A DNA stretch of 64,000 nt from Treponemataceae bacterium (lineage in GTDB: Bacteria > Spirochaetota > Spirochaetia > Treponematales > Treponemataceae). Every line of letters starts with the position of its first letter. The stretch's first letter is position 1. Position numbers and translations under genes: made by a program. Below the pieces are notes generated by a model. The model had not been told where the DNA came from and ran no database searches. It saw nothing but the letters and a program-made list of their open reading frames with translations. The stretch covers positions 1-64,000 of the forward strand of contig JAKSTU010000002.1 of the NCBI GenBank assembly GCA_024402435.1, given 5' to 3'. Shown here piece after piece: positions 1 to 7,253 of the stretch.

Positions 1-1
1 C

Positions 2-589
2 ACAGGTTCACCTGATGACAACAACATCAACTTCTTCTTCGGTGGTGCTATGGACGTTCTTACTCCTTACCTGGAAAGCGGCGTTCTGGTTTGTCTCTCA
101 GGACAGACAGCAAAAGCACAGTGTGCAACACTCAACTGGTCAACAGAAGAAGCACAGAAACGCATGGAAAACCTGATCACATCAAACAACTATGGTCCCC
201 GTGCAACAAAACTTGATGCTGTATATTCTTCAAACGACTCATGCGCATTGGGTATTACAAACGCTCTGGTTGCTGCAGGTTACACAAAAGCAGACTTCCC
301 GATCATCACAGGTCAGGACTGCGATATCGCTTCTGTAAAGAACATGATTGCCGGAACACAGGCTATGTCAGTATTCAAAGATACACGTACACTGGCTGCA
401 AAAGTTGTTGGAATGGTTGACGCAATCCTTACAGGAACAACACCTGACATCAACGACACAAAAACATACGACAACGGAACAGGAATCATTCCTTCATACC
501 TTTGTGACCCCGTATTCGGTGACATCAACAACTACAAAGAACTGCTGATTGATACCGGATATTACACAACAAAACAGCTTGGAGATTAA
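2..589 (+). CDS. chvE: Sugar-binding protein of a ChvE-type monosaccharide ABC transporter (C-terminal part)
   Basis: The reading frame is open from base 2, so the gene starts outside the window; about 195 C-terminal residues are visible. The frame opens with GSPDDNN followed by FFxGAMDVL, a pattern typical of the ChvE/XylF-like periplasmic-binding family, and a later GQDCDIASVKNMIAG segment matches the sugar-binding cleft region of that family. The protein should capture aldoses such as xylose, glucose or galactose outside the cytoplasmic membrane and pass them to the GguA/GguB transporter encoded directly downstream. The exact sugar cannot be read from sequence. A terminator-like hairpin follows the stop, as is common where the binding protein is made in excess over its membrane partners. 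Confidence 0.9.
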   Translation, partial: TGSPDDNNINFFFGGAMDVLTPYLESGVLVCLSGQTAKAQCATLNWSTEEAQKRMENLITSNNYGPRATKLDAVYSSNDSCALGITNALVAAGYTKADFPIITGQDCDIASVKNMIAGTQAMSVFKDTRTLAAKVVGMVDAILTGTTPDINDTKTYDNGTGIIPSYLCDPVFGDINNYKELLIDTGYYTTKQLGD

Positions 590-610
590 AAGCTGATTAA
601 GCAATGATTA

Positions 611-645
611 AAGGCGGGACTCTAAGCCGGTCCTGCCTTTTTTTT
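611..645 (+). terminator. Terminator or attenuator between binding protein and ATPase genes
   Basis: A 10-bp stem (AAGGCGGGAC with GTCCTGCCTT, one G-T pair) is followed by eight T residues. It lies inside what looks like a single transport operon, so partial read-through probably sets a high ratio of binding protein to membrane components. Confidence 0.8.
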
Positions 646-722
646 AAGTTTTTTGTTTTGCAATGATTTGTTCAGAACAAAAAAAGAGACTGTTCAAAAC
701 AGAAAAAAAATAGGAGATTCCA

Positions 723-2252
723 GTGGCAAAAGCGTTATTGGAAATGAAAAATATCACCAAAGAGTTTCCCGGTGTACGCGCTCTGAGCAATGTAAACCTT
801 ACTGTTGAAGAAGGTGAAATCCACGCTCTTTGCGGTGAAAACGGTGCCGGAAAATCTACGTTGATGAATGTTCTTTCCGGAATTTACGGCTACGGCACCT
901 ATGACGGCGACATCATCTATGACGGTGAGATTTGTAAATTTCAGAAAATCAAAGACAGTGAAAAACTGGGTATTGTAATTATTCACCAGGAACTGGCACT
1001 GGTTCCGCTGCTTTCCATCGCAGAAAACATGTTCCTGGGAAACGAACGGGGAAAAGCATCGCGTATCAATTGGGCAGAAACCTATGATCAGGCTGACAAA
1101 CTGCTTGCTCAGGTCGGTTTGAAAGAATCTTCCCACACTCTTATCAAAGATATCGGTGTCGGAAAACAGCAGCTGGTAGAAATTGCAAAAGCTCTGGGAA
1201 AAAAGGTACGCCTTCTGATTCTTGATGAACCTACTGCTTCCCTAAACGAAACAGAATCAAAACATTTGTTGGACCTTATGCTTGAATTCAAAAAACAGGG
1301 CATGACTTCCATCATTATTTCACATAAACTGAACGAAATTTCCTACGTTGCAGACAAAATCACTGTTATCCGTGACGGTGCGGTAATCAAAACTTTGGAC
1401 AAAAAAGTTGATGCTTTCTCTGAAGATATCATTATTTCTGCAATGGTCGGACGTGACATTACTGACCGGTTCCCAAAACGTACTTCCAATGTGGGAGAAG
1501 TTTGTCTTGAAGTCAAAAACTGGAATGTTGATCATCCCGTTTTTGACGGAATCAAAGTTTGTGATGATGTCAACTTCAACTTGAGGAAAGGTGAAGTTCT
1601 GGGTATTTCAGGGCTTATGGGTGCAGGACGCACAGAATTGGCAATGAGTCTTTTCGGAAAATCCTACGGTTCAAACATTTCCGGTGAAATCATTCTGAAC
1701 GGAAAAAAGATTGAACTTCCCAATGTTAAAGAAGCAATCAAAAACGGAATTGCATACGTTACTGAAGACCGCAAGGGAAATGGTCTTATTCTGACTGAAT
1801 CAATCACAAAGAATACAACTGCTGCAAAACCTGAAAAAATTTCAAAGCATTACATCATCAACTTTGACAAAGAAAAACAGGTTGCAGAAGAAACCGCCAA
1901 GTCAATGCATACAAAGTGTGCATCTGTTCTTGATGACGTAGGTACTCTTTCCGGTGGAAACATGCAGAAAGTTCTTCTTGGTAAGTGGCTGTTCGCAGAT
2001 CCTGACATTCTGATTCTTGACGAACCTACACGCGGTATTGACGTTGGTGCAAAGTACGAAATCTACTGTATCATCAACAAAATGGTTGCTGAAGGAAAAT
2101 CCGTAATCCTGATTTCGTCAGAAATGCCTGAAGTTCTCGGAATGAGTGACCGCATTTATGTCATGAATGAAGGCCGTATGATTGCGGAAATGGACGCAAA
2201 AGAAGCAGATCAGGAAAAAATCATGACCTGTATCATCAATTCTTGCAGGTAA
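723..2252 (+). CDS. gguA: Monosaccharide ABC transporter ATPase (GguA/XylG type)
   Basis: A 509-residue sugar-transport ATPase with two fused nucleotide-binding domains, the normal form for the ribose/xylose/ChvE class. Domain 1 has Walker [10 protein letters not shown] (38-46) and Walker B LLILDEPT (164-171). Its signature region reads VGKQQ, the usual degenerate form. Domain 2 has GLMGAGRTE near residue 300 in place of a canonical Walker A, as is normal in this family, then LSGGNMQK and [11 protein letters not shown]. It powers uptake through the GguB permease encoded 25 bases downstream. The start is GTG, chosen because AGGAG at 712-716 sits six bases upstream and the protein then begins like its relatives. 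Confidence 0.95.
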   Translation: MAKALLEMKNITKEFPGVRALSNVNLTVEEGEIHALCGENGAGKSTLMNVLSGIYGYGTYDGDIIYDGEICKFQKIKDSEKLGIVIIHQELALVPLLSIAENMFLGNERGKASRINWAETYDQADKLLAQVGLKESSHTLIKDIGVGKQQLVEIAKALGKKVRLLILDEPTASLNETESKHLLDLMLEFKKQGMTSIIISHKLNEISYVADKITVIRDGAVIKTLDKKVDAFSEDIIISAMVGRDITDRFPKRTSNVGEVCLEVKNWNVDHPVFDGIKVCDDVNFNLRKGEVLGISGLMGAGRTELAMSLFGKSYGSNISGEIILNGKKIELPNVKEAIKNGIAYVTEDRKGNGLILTESITKNTTAAKPEKISKHYIINFDKEKQVAEETAKSMHTKCASVLDDVGTLSGGNMQKVLLGKWLFADPDILILDEPTRGIDVGAKYEIYCIINKMVAEGKSVILISSEMPEVLGMSDRIYVMNEGRMIAEMDAKEADQEKIMTCIINSCR

Positions 2253-2277
2253 TATACCTAAAACAGAGGAAACAATA

Positions 2278-3516
2278 ATGAATGCATTAAAATCTGTAAA
2301 AAAAGCCGTAAAAGGCAACACAATGATTCTTGTCCTTCTGGCAGTAATCATTCTTTTTCAGGTATTGATTTCAGTGGCGGGCAAAGGTTCTCTTTTTGCT
2401 CCCTCAAACATTACCAACATCATCAATCAGAACGCATATGTTGTTATTTTGGCAACCGGTATGCTTCTCTGTATTCTTACCGGTGGTAACATCGATCTTT
2501 CTGTCGGTTCAATCGTCTGTCTCGTAGGTGCAGTTGCAGGTACTCTGATCATCAATATGCACTGGCCTGTAGTTCCCACAATCATTCTTTGTCTTGTTAT
2601 CGGTACTTTGGTCGGTGCTTGGCACGGTCTGTGGATTGCTTATGTCCATATTCCGCCGTTCATCTGTACTTTGTCAGGTATGCTTCTGTGGCGCGGTGTT
2701 TCATTGCTGGTTCTGAACGGAATGACAATTTCTCCGTTCCCTTCTCAGTACATGAACATTTTTTCAAGCTATCTGCCCAATCTGTTCCTGAAACAGACAA
2801 CAGATTCCATGAGTGATGCAGAATTCTATGCATTGGTTGACCACAACGCAATGGTTACCTTCATCGTTACAATGGTTGTTGCTGTTGTAATCTGTGCAGT
2901 GATTCTGGTTATGGGCTTTGCCGGACGTGCAAGTAAAAAGAACAAAGGTTATGCAGTTCCGTCTTTGGGTTCTTTCATTGCAAAACAGGTAATTCTTTGT
3001 GCTGTTATTCTTGCACTGAGTGTTCTTCTCGGTAGAGACAAAGGTATTCCGATTGTTCTGGTTCTGGTTGCAATCATCGTTCTTTGCTACGGATATTTTA
3101 CACAGAATACAATTCCCGGACGCTACCTTTATGCTATCGGTGGTAACGAGAAAGCAGCCCGCCTGTCTGGTGTAAATACAGACAATGTTATGTTCTTTGC
3201 ATACACAAACATGGGTTTCCTTTCCGGTGTTGCAGCTCTTGTTGTAGCAGCCCGTCTTAACTCTGCCGCTCCTACAGCCGGTCAGAACTACGAAATGGAC
3301 GCCATTGCTTCCTGCTTTATCGGTGGTGCTTCAGCATACGGTGGAACAGGTACTGTTGGTGGTGCTGTTATCGGTGCTATCTTTATGGGTATTCTGAACA
3401 ACGGTATGTCAATTCTCGGTGTTGATATGAACTGGCAGCGTGCTGTAAAAGGTCTTGTTCTTCTTTTGGCAGTAATTTTCGATGTTACTTCAAAGAAACG
3501 CGGAAAAGCCCGCTGA
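2278..3516 (+). CDS. gguB: Monosaccharide ABC transporter permease (GguB/XylH type)
   Basis: A 412-residue, very hydrophobic protein with about ten membrane segments. It carries the family hallmark GGNIDLSVGS near residue 75 and a later GxNExAARLSGVN-type loop (residues about 288-300), both characteristic of BPD_transp_2 sugar permeases. It forms the membrane channel with the upstream ATPase and takes sugar from the ChvE-like protein. AGAGGA at 2265-2270 is the ribosome-binding site. The stretch around 185-235 between membrane segments is long, with a charged KKNKG loop, as in the GguB subgroup. It is the last gene of the operon, followed by a strong terminator. Confidence 0.94.
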   Translation: MNALKSVKKAVKGNTMILVLLAVIILFQVLISVAGKGSLFAPSNITNIINQNAYVVILATGMLLCILTGGNIDLSVGSIVCLVGAVAGTLIINMHWPVVPTIILCLVIGTLVGAWHGLWIAYVHIPPFICTLSGMLLWRGVSLLVLNGMTISPFPSQYMNIFSSYLPNLFLKQTTDSMSDAEFYALVDHNAMVTFIVTMVVAVVICAVILVMGFAGRASKKNKGYAVPSLGSFIAKQVILCAVILALSVLLGRDKGIPIVLVLVAIIVLCYGYFTQNTIPGRYLYAIGGNEKAARLSGVNTDNVMFFAYTNMGFLSGVAALVVAARLNSAAPTAGQNYEMDAIASCFIGGASAYGGTGTVGGAVIGAIFMGILNNGMSILGVDMNWQRAVKGLVLLLAVIFDVTSKKRGKAR

Positions 3517-3543
3517 TCGAAAGAATCTGATCTGAAAAAAAAG

Positions 3544-3598
3544 AAGCCGTTCCTTGAGTGAAGACTGATTGAGTCCACTTTTGGAACGGCTTTTTTTT
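3544..3598. terminator. Bidirectional terminator between gguB and the acetyltransferase gene
   Basis: A perfect 10-bp stem, AAGCCGTTCC (3544-3553) with GGAACGGCTT (3583-3592), is followed by a T run on the plus strand and preceded by an A run, so it can also end the converging minus-strand gene. Confidence 0.9.
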
Positions 3599-3619
3599 GT
3601 GCAAACTGTGCCAAAAACA

Positions 3620-4144
3620 TTAGGGAATGATTTTCTCCCATTCATCCCTTGTTATTGAATAAACAAATGAAATCTCATTTTTCGGATCGGGGTATTCTTT
3701 AACTTTTTTCATTCCGTTGGCAATTGCTGTGGAATAAGAACCGATGTTCGTATACTTCATGAAGGAATAAATCTCGTTATAGTCCGTATTTGCGAAAAAC
3801 CAGTCCCGGACTTTTCGGGCAGCCTCTTTTGCAAATCCCCTGCGCCAATATTTTTTGTTGATGTGATATCCGATTTCCGGCAGAAATTCTCCGTCAATAT
3901 TTTGAATTGTGATTCCGCAGTCTCCGATCAATCCGCCTGTTTCTTTAAGCACAACAGCCCACAAACCGTATCCGTATTCCCTGTAATTGTCCAGATTCCA
4001 TAAAATCCAGTTTTTCGTACGTGTTTCATCAAAAGGAGCCGGATAATGCTGCATTGTCTCCGCATCAGAAAGAATTTCATACAACGAATCAAAATCTTCC
4101 ATACTATATTCACGAAGAATAAGTCGTTCTGTTTCCATTTTCAT
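3620..4144 (-). CDS. GNAT-family acetyltransferase (RimJ/RimL-like)
   Basis: A 174-residue protein opening with METERLILRE, the standard start of Acetyltransf_3 (RimJ/RimL-like) GNAT enzymes. It has the acetyl-CoA loop RRGFAKEA near residue 113 and the usual alternation of helices and strands. Such enzymes move an acetyl group from acetyl-CoA to an amine; the substrate here is unknown. I place the start at the ATG at 4144 because GGAG lies nine bases upstream. A longer version would need a TTG codon at 4159 that overlaps this ribosome-binding site. It stands alone and converges on the gguB operon. Confidence 0.85.
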   Translation of the reverse strand: MKMETERLILREYSMEDFDSLYEILSDAETMQHYPAPFDETRTKNWILWNLDNYREYGYGLWAVVLKETGGLIGDCGITIQNIDGEFLPEIGYHINKKYWRRGFAKEAARKVRDWFFANTDYNEIYSFMKYTNIGSYSTAIANGMKKVKEYPDPKNEISFVYSITRDEWEKIIP

Positions 4145-4321
4145 GACAAAAGTCTCCAAATCAAAAATTTGTATTGAAATGACAGAAATTCAGAAAAAAA
4201 AGAAGAAGGGATCAAAAGTTTTTTCAAGATTTTATGCACAATTTATGCACAATCGTGTTTTTTTGGATTTTAACAAGCGTAAGAAAAATTCGTAAAGTCT
4301 TATTTTATAAGGATTTACAAG

Positions 4322-4394
4322 TCGGGCAAGCGGGATTTGAACCCGCGACCTCCAAGTCCCGAACCTGGCGCGCTACCAGCTGCGCTATTGCCCG
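4322..4394 (-). tRNA. tRNA-Pro (anticodon CGG)
   Basis: On the minus strand the sequence folds as a full cloverleaf: acceptor CGGGCAA with TTGCCCG, a GCGC/GCGC D stem, anticodon stem CCAGG/CTTGG with loop TTCGGGA (anticodon CGG), and a T arm with TTCAAAT loop. The discriminator is A and no CCA is encoded. It reads the proline codon CCG. I see no promoter of its own; a terminator hairpin sits immediately upstream. Confidence 0.95.
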
Positions 4395-4423
4395 ATAAAA
4401 AAACCCATCACTAGGATGGGTTT
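4395..4423 (-). terminator. Terminator between tRNA-Asp and tRNA-Pro
   Basis: A perfect 9-bp stem, AAACCCATC with GATGGGTTT, is followed on the minus strand by a run of T residues that ends one base before the tRNA-Pro 5' end. It begins three bases after the mature 3' end of tRNA-Asp, so it should stop tRNA-Asp transcripts before they reach tRNA-Pro. Confidence 0.8.
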
Positions 4424-4425
4424 AG

Positions 4426-4499
4426 CGGGAGCGACGGGGCTCGAACCCGCGATCTTCGGCTTGACAGGCCGACGCGATAACCAGCTTCGCTACGCCCCC
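4426..4499 (-). tRNA. tRNA-Asp (anticodon GTC)
   Basis: On the minus strand: acceptor GGGGGCG with CGCTCCC, anticodon stem TCGGC/GCCGA with loop CTGTCAA (anticodon GTC), T arm with TTCGAGC loop, discriminator G. No CCA is encoded. A near-consensus promoter lies 12 bases upstream. Confidence 0.95.
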
Positions 4500-4511
4500 G
4501 TGATGTTTAGT

Positions 4512-4540
4512 ATCATATATAAACGGAGATTTTTAGTCAA
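4512..4540 (-). promoter_or_regulatory. Promoter of tRNA-Asp
   Basis: On the minus strand a TTGACT -35 box (4535-4540) and a TATGAT -10 box (4512-4517) are separated by exactly 17 bases, and the tRNA begins 12 bases after the -10 box. This is one of the strongest sigma-70-type promoters in the window. Confidence 0.85.
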
Positions 4541-4681
4541 TAGATTTTGCAAATCTTTGTAATTTTTTTTTCAAAGTGACATTCTGGTGATTCAGGAGTG
4601 TTCAAATAACCGAGGCTGCGAAACAAAATCAGCCGTCTTGCAGGGGTATTAAAAGAATTACGTCCTTGCAACTTTTAGCAC

Positions 4682-4716
4682 TTCAGTTTGCTCGCGCGTT
4701 GCGCTCTCAAACTGAA
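4682..4716. repeat. Composite palindrome upstream of the lipoprotein gene
   Basis: Perfect 9-bp arms TTCAGTTTG (4682-4690) and CAAACTGAA (4708-4716) enclose a second inner pair GCGC-GTT-GCGC. No T run follows, so it is not an ordinary terminator. A further CCGC-TAAC-GCGG hairpin lies just before the ribosome-binding site of the next gene. The 4541-4757 stretch otherwise holds nothing I can name. Confidence 0.5.
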
Positions 4717-4770
4717 TATTCTCGCCTTCCATGGCTCGCCGCTAACGCGGTGTTTTTAAAGGAGTATGAT

Positions 4771-5445
4771 ATGAAAAACAAATTTACTTTATTTGCATGC
4801 AGTTTCTGCATAGCAGCTATGCTTGTCACAGGATGTGCAAGTACACGTGACCCGGAACCCCGTGACCTGGAAAGTTCGGCCAAATCCAAAATTCTCGATC
4901 ACAAAGGGACAGAATTGGGCATTTCAACACTTCCCGTCTGGGTCGACACATACATTCAGTCCGGAATAACAGGTCTTGAAAAACTGTCTGACTATCATGA
5001 CGATTACTGCTTTGTTGCAGAAGAACATGTTTCAAATCTGAACGCAGGCCTTGTCTGGGCAAAGAATTTCGACATTCCGCAGGACATTGCCAGAAATGTT
5101 TCCAGCAGAGTTTCCGCTTTGTTTACAGGTGCGTCTTCCGGCTCTCCTGACGAAACATACGGCACTTACTTTGAATCAGTAGTAAAAACAATTTGCGATA
5201 CAAGTTTTTCAGGTGCACGGGAAGTTGCAAACTGGTGGGTTCAGGTCAGACGCTACGATCCTGACGTAAAAAAACAATACAACGACAGTTATTCAATTTA
5301 TGTTCTTTACACTATTCCGCGGGAACTTCTTGACCGTCAGGTATTGGATGTAATAGAAGCACAGGAACTTCAGTCAAAAGTAAACGAAGAACAGACCGTC
5401 GCAATTTCACAGGTTAAAGCGATAATGCAGAGTCAGGGTCTGTAA
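4771..5445 (+). CDS. Lipoprotein of unknown function, LPP20-like in outline
   Basis: A 224-residue protein with a lipoprotein signal peptide (KNK, then a hydrophobic stretch, then LVTGC with the lipid-bearing Cys at 22). The start at 4771 is fixed by AAAGGAG six bases upstream; the frame runs further 5' but without a signal sequence there. The mature part contains LPVWVDTYI near residue 54 and a C-terminal amphipathic helix rich in Gln and Val. PxWV followed by alternating strands and helices recalls LPP20-family envelope lipoproteins, but that is only a resemblance. It should be anchored in a membrane facing the periplasm. It stands alone, converging on the antiporter gene. Confidence 0.8.
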   Translation: MKNKFTLFACSFCIAAMLVTGCASTRDPEPRDLESSAKSKILDHKGTELGISTLPVWVDTYIQSGITGLEKLSDYHDDYCFVAEEHVSNLNAGLVWAKNFDIPQDIARNVSSRVSALFTGASSGSPDETYGTYFESVVKTICDTSFSGAREVANWWVQVRRYDPDVKKQYNDSYSIYVLYTIPRELLDRQVLDVIEAQELQSKVNEEQTVAISQVKAIMQSQGL

Positions 5446-5481
5446 AACATCAGTCCCTAAGCACAGTTTGCAGAAAAAAAA

Positions 5482-6681
5482 TCATTCATCTTTCGTAAGA
5501 AAGTGTTTGTAACTTGCATCAATGCCGATTGCGCCGAGAGGGGCGGTAATCAGAATGCCCAGAACAGCGACTGCAAGAACCAGTTTTCCGCAGGGAAGGC
5601 CCATGGCAAGAGGAACAGACCCGATTGCCGCCTGAACTGTGGCTTTCGGCAAATATGCAATTACGCAGAAAAGACGTTCTTTTGCCGAAAGGGGAGTGCC
5701 GAGAAGACACAGAAAAACTCCCAGTGCACGGATTGCAAGGGCTACAAAAATCATTGCTGCGGCGGCAAGGCCTGCATCCAATGTGAAGCGGATATCCACT
5801 GCAGCACCGACAAGTACGAAAAGAATAACTTCTGCGGCAATCCAAAGTTTTCCGAATTTCTGGGAAAGTCTTGCAGAAACTTCCTTAGCACTTCTGATTT
5901 TTACGGTGCATGCCATGGCAACGACTGCAAGCAGGCCTGAAAGAGCTACAGTTTCTGACAGCCAGTTTTCTATTGCAATCAAAAGGAAAGAAACTCCAAG
6001 AATCAGGACGACTTTTGTGCTGTTTCTGATTTTCCGGCCCGAATCAAAGGATTTTTCAAAAAGAAACGATAGGCAGAATCCTGCAAGAATTCCGGCAAGG
6101 ATTCCCAGAATGATTGAAACGGGAATGTTGACAAAATCCATTACGCTTACGTTTCCGCCCTGTGCAATTGACAGGAACGCAGTAAAAAGCACTATGACGA
6201 AAATGTCATCACAGGAAGCACCGGCCATGATCATTTGGGGAATGCCTTTTTTTGTTCCCCATTTGTTTTCCATAAGACTGACCATGCGGGGAATTACGAC
6301 GGCCGGAGAAACTGCGCCAAGAACGGCTCCCATGACTGCGGCTTCAGTTCTTGAAATGCCGAGAATTGACGGTGCAAAAAGGTAAAAAGCAAGAATCTCA
6401 AAAGTGGCAGGAAGAAAGGACATGAGTACTGCAGGACGGCCGACTTTTTTCAGGTCAGAAATGTCAAGCGAAAGACCTGCTTTAATCAGTATGATGATCA
6501 GAGCCATTTTCCGAAGATCTCCGGAAATGTTCAGAATGGTAGGATCAAGAAGATCCAGTACGAAAGGACCGATCAGAATGCCGGTAAATAGCATGCCGAT
6601 GATTCTGGGCAGTTTGATCAGACTGAAAAGCCCTGCACCGAAAAATCCCAGCAGAAAGACAAGTGCCAATGATGTAAGCAT
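5482..6681 (-). CDS. Cation/proton antiporter, CPA2 family (NHA/SLC9B-like)
   Basis: A 399-residue integral membrane protein with about twelve hydrophobic segments. Three features point to the NHA branch of CPA2 rather than to Kef channels: LIKAGLSLD near residue 66, SPAVVIPRMVSL near 125, and ASCDDIFVI near 155 with the paired aspartates D158-D159 that carry cations and protons in this family. There is no C-terminal RCK/TrkA domain. It likely exchanges Na+ or another monovalent cation for H+ across the inner membrane. The ATG at 6681 lacks a Shine-Dalgarno sequence, and a good promoter ends nine bases upstream. Confidence 0.88.
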   Translation of the reverse strand: MLTSLALVFLLGFFGAGLFSLIKLPRIIGMLFTGILIGPFVLDLLDPTILNISGDLRKMALIIILIKAGLSLDISDLKKVGRPAVLMSFLPATFEILAFYLFAPSILGISRTEAAVMGAVLGAVSPAVVIPRMVSLMENKWGTKKGIPQMIMAGASCDDIFVIVLFTAFLSIAQGGNVSVMDFVNIPVSIILGILAGILAGFCLSFLFEKSFDSGRKIRNSTKVVLILGVSFLLIAIENWLSETVALSGLLAVVAMACTVKIRSAKEVSARLSQKFGKLWIAAEVILFVLVGAAVDIRFTLDAGLAAAAMIFVALAIRALGVFLCLLGTPLSAKERLFCVIAYLPKATVQAAIGSVPLAMGLPCGKLVLAVAVLGILITAPLGAIGIDASYKHFLTKDE

Positions 6682-6690
6682 AACGGGTGG

Positions 6691-6719
6691 AGTTTAAACG
6701 AATAAAATGACTGTTTCAA
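6691..6719 (-). promoter_or_regulatory. Promoter of the antiporter gene, near-leaderless
   Basis: On the minus strand TTGAAA (6714-6719), a 17-base spacer and TAAACT (6691-6696) are followed nine bases later by the ATG. The predicted transcript would carry only two or three bases before the start codon. The -35 box lies in a palindrome GTTTCA-AG-TGAAAC (6713-6726) that could be an operator. Confidence 0.65.
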
Positions 6720-6809
6720 GTGAAACCCTTCCTGAGTGGATAACCCTAGACTAAAAAAGACTATCATGATAATTTATTCTGCAAAGTTTTTAAAAAGGAT
6801 GGATTCATT

Positions 6810-7235
6810 ATGCAATTCAATTATTTGTTGCAGTCTGATCCGGGTGGAAGTCTTGGTTCTACTCTGATTATGATGGCTTTGATTTTCGTCATTTTCTATT
6901 TTTTCCTGATTCGCCCGCAGCGCAAGAAAGAAAAAGAAACACAGAAAATGATTGCCGCTCTTAAAAAAGGTGACAAAGTCGTTACTATCGGTGGTATTCA
7001 CGGAACTGTAAGTTCAACAAAAGAACACACTGTTTTGGTTAAAGTCGATGACGGCTGTAAAATCGAGTTCAGTCGCTCTGCAATTGCAAATGTAATTGTA
7101 GACAAAACTGCCGAAGCAAAGGCAGAGAAAAAAGCTGCAAAAGAGAAGAAAGAATCAGAAGAAAAAACTGCTGAAACAATCGAAGCTCCTGCAGAAGAAA
7201 AATCAGAAACAACTTCAACAGAAGAAAAAAAATAA
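6810..7235 (+). CDS. yajC: Preprotein translocase subunit YajC
   Basis: A 141-residue protein with one N-terminal membrane segment (about 18-34) followed by FFLIRPQRKKEKE, the classic YajC signature, and then KKGDKVVTIGGIHGTV. The C-terminal 45 residues are an extra Lys/Glu-rich tail, longer than the roughly 110-residue E. coli protein. YajC sits in the inner membrane with SecD and SecF as an accessory part of the Sec translocon. AAGGATGG at 6795-6802 is the ribosome-binding site. It leads the yajC-secD-secF operon. Confidence 0.96.
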   Translation: MQFNYLLQSDPGGSLGSTLIMMALIFVIFYFFLIRPQRKKEKETQKMIAALKKGDKVVTIGGIHGTVSSTKEHTVLVKVDDGCKIEFSRSAIANVIVDKTAEAKAEKKAAKEKKESEEKTAETIEAPAEEKSETTSTEEKK

Positions 7236-7253
7236 AACCGGAGAAATTGATTT

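Noticed and set aside
4682-4716. Palindrome considered as a terminator
   Set aside because: No T run follows on either strand, and there is no coding gene immediately upstream on the plus strand.
5639-6385. 248-codon plus-strand frame opposite the antiporter
   Set aside because: Arg/Ser/Ala-rich with no domain pattern, while the minus strand encodes a clear antiporter with its DD motif.
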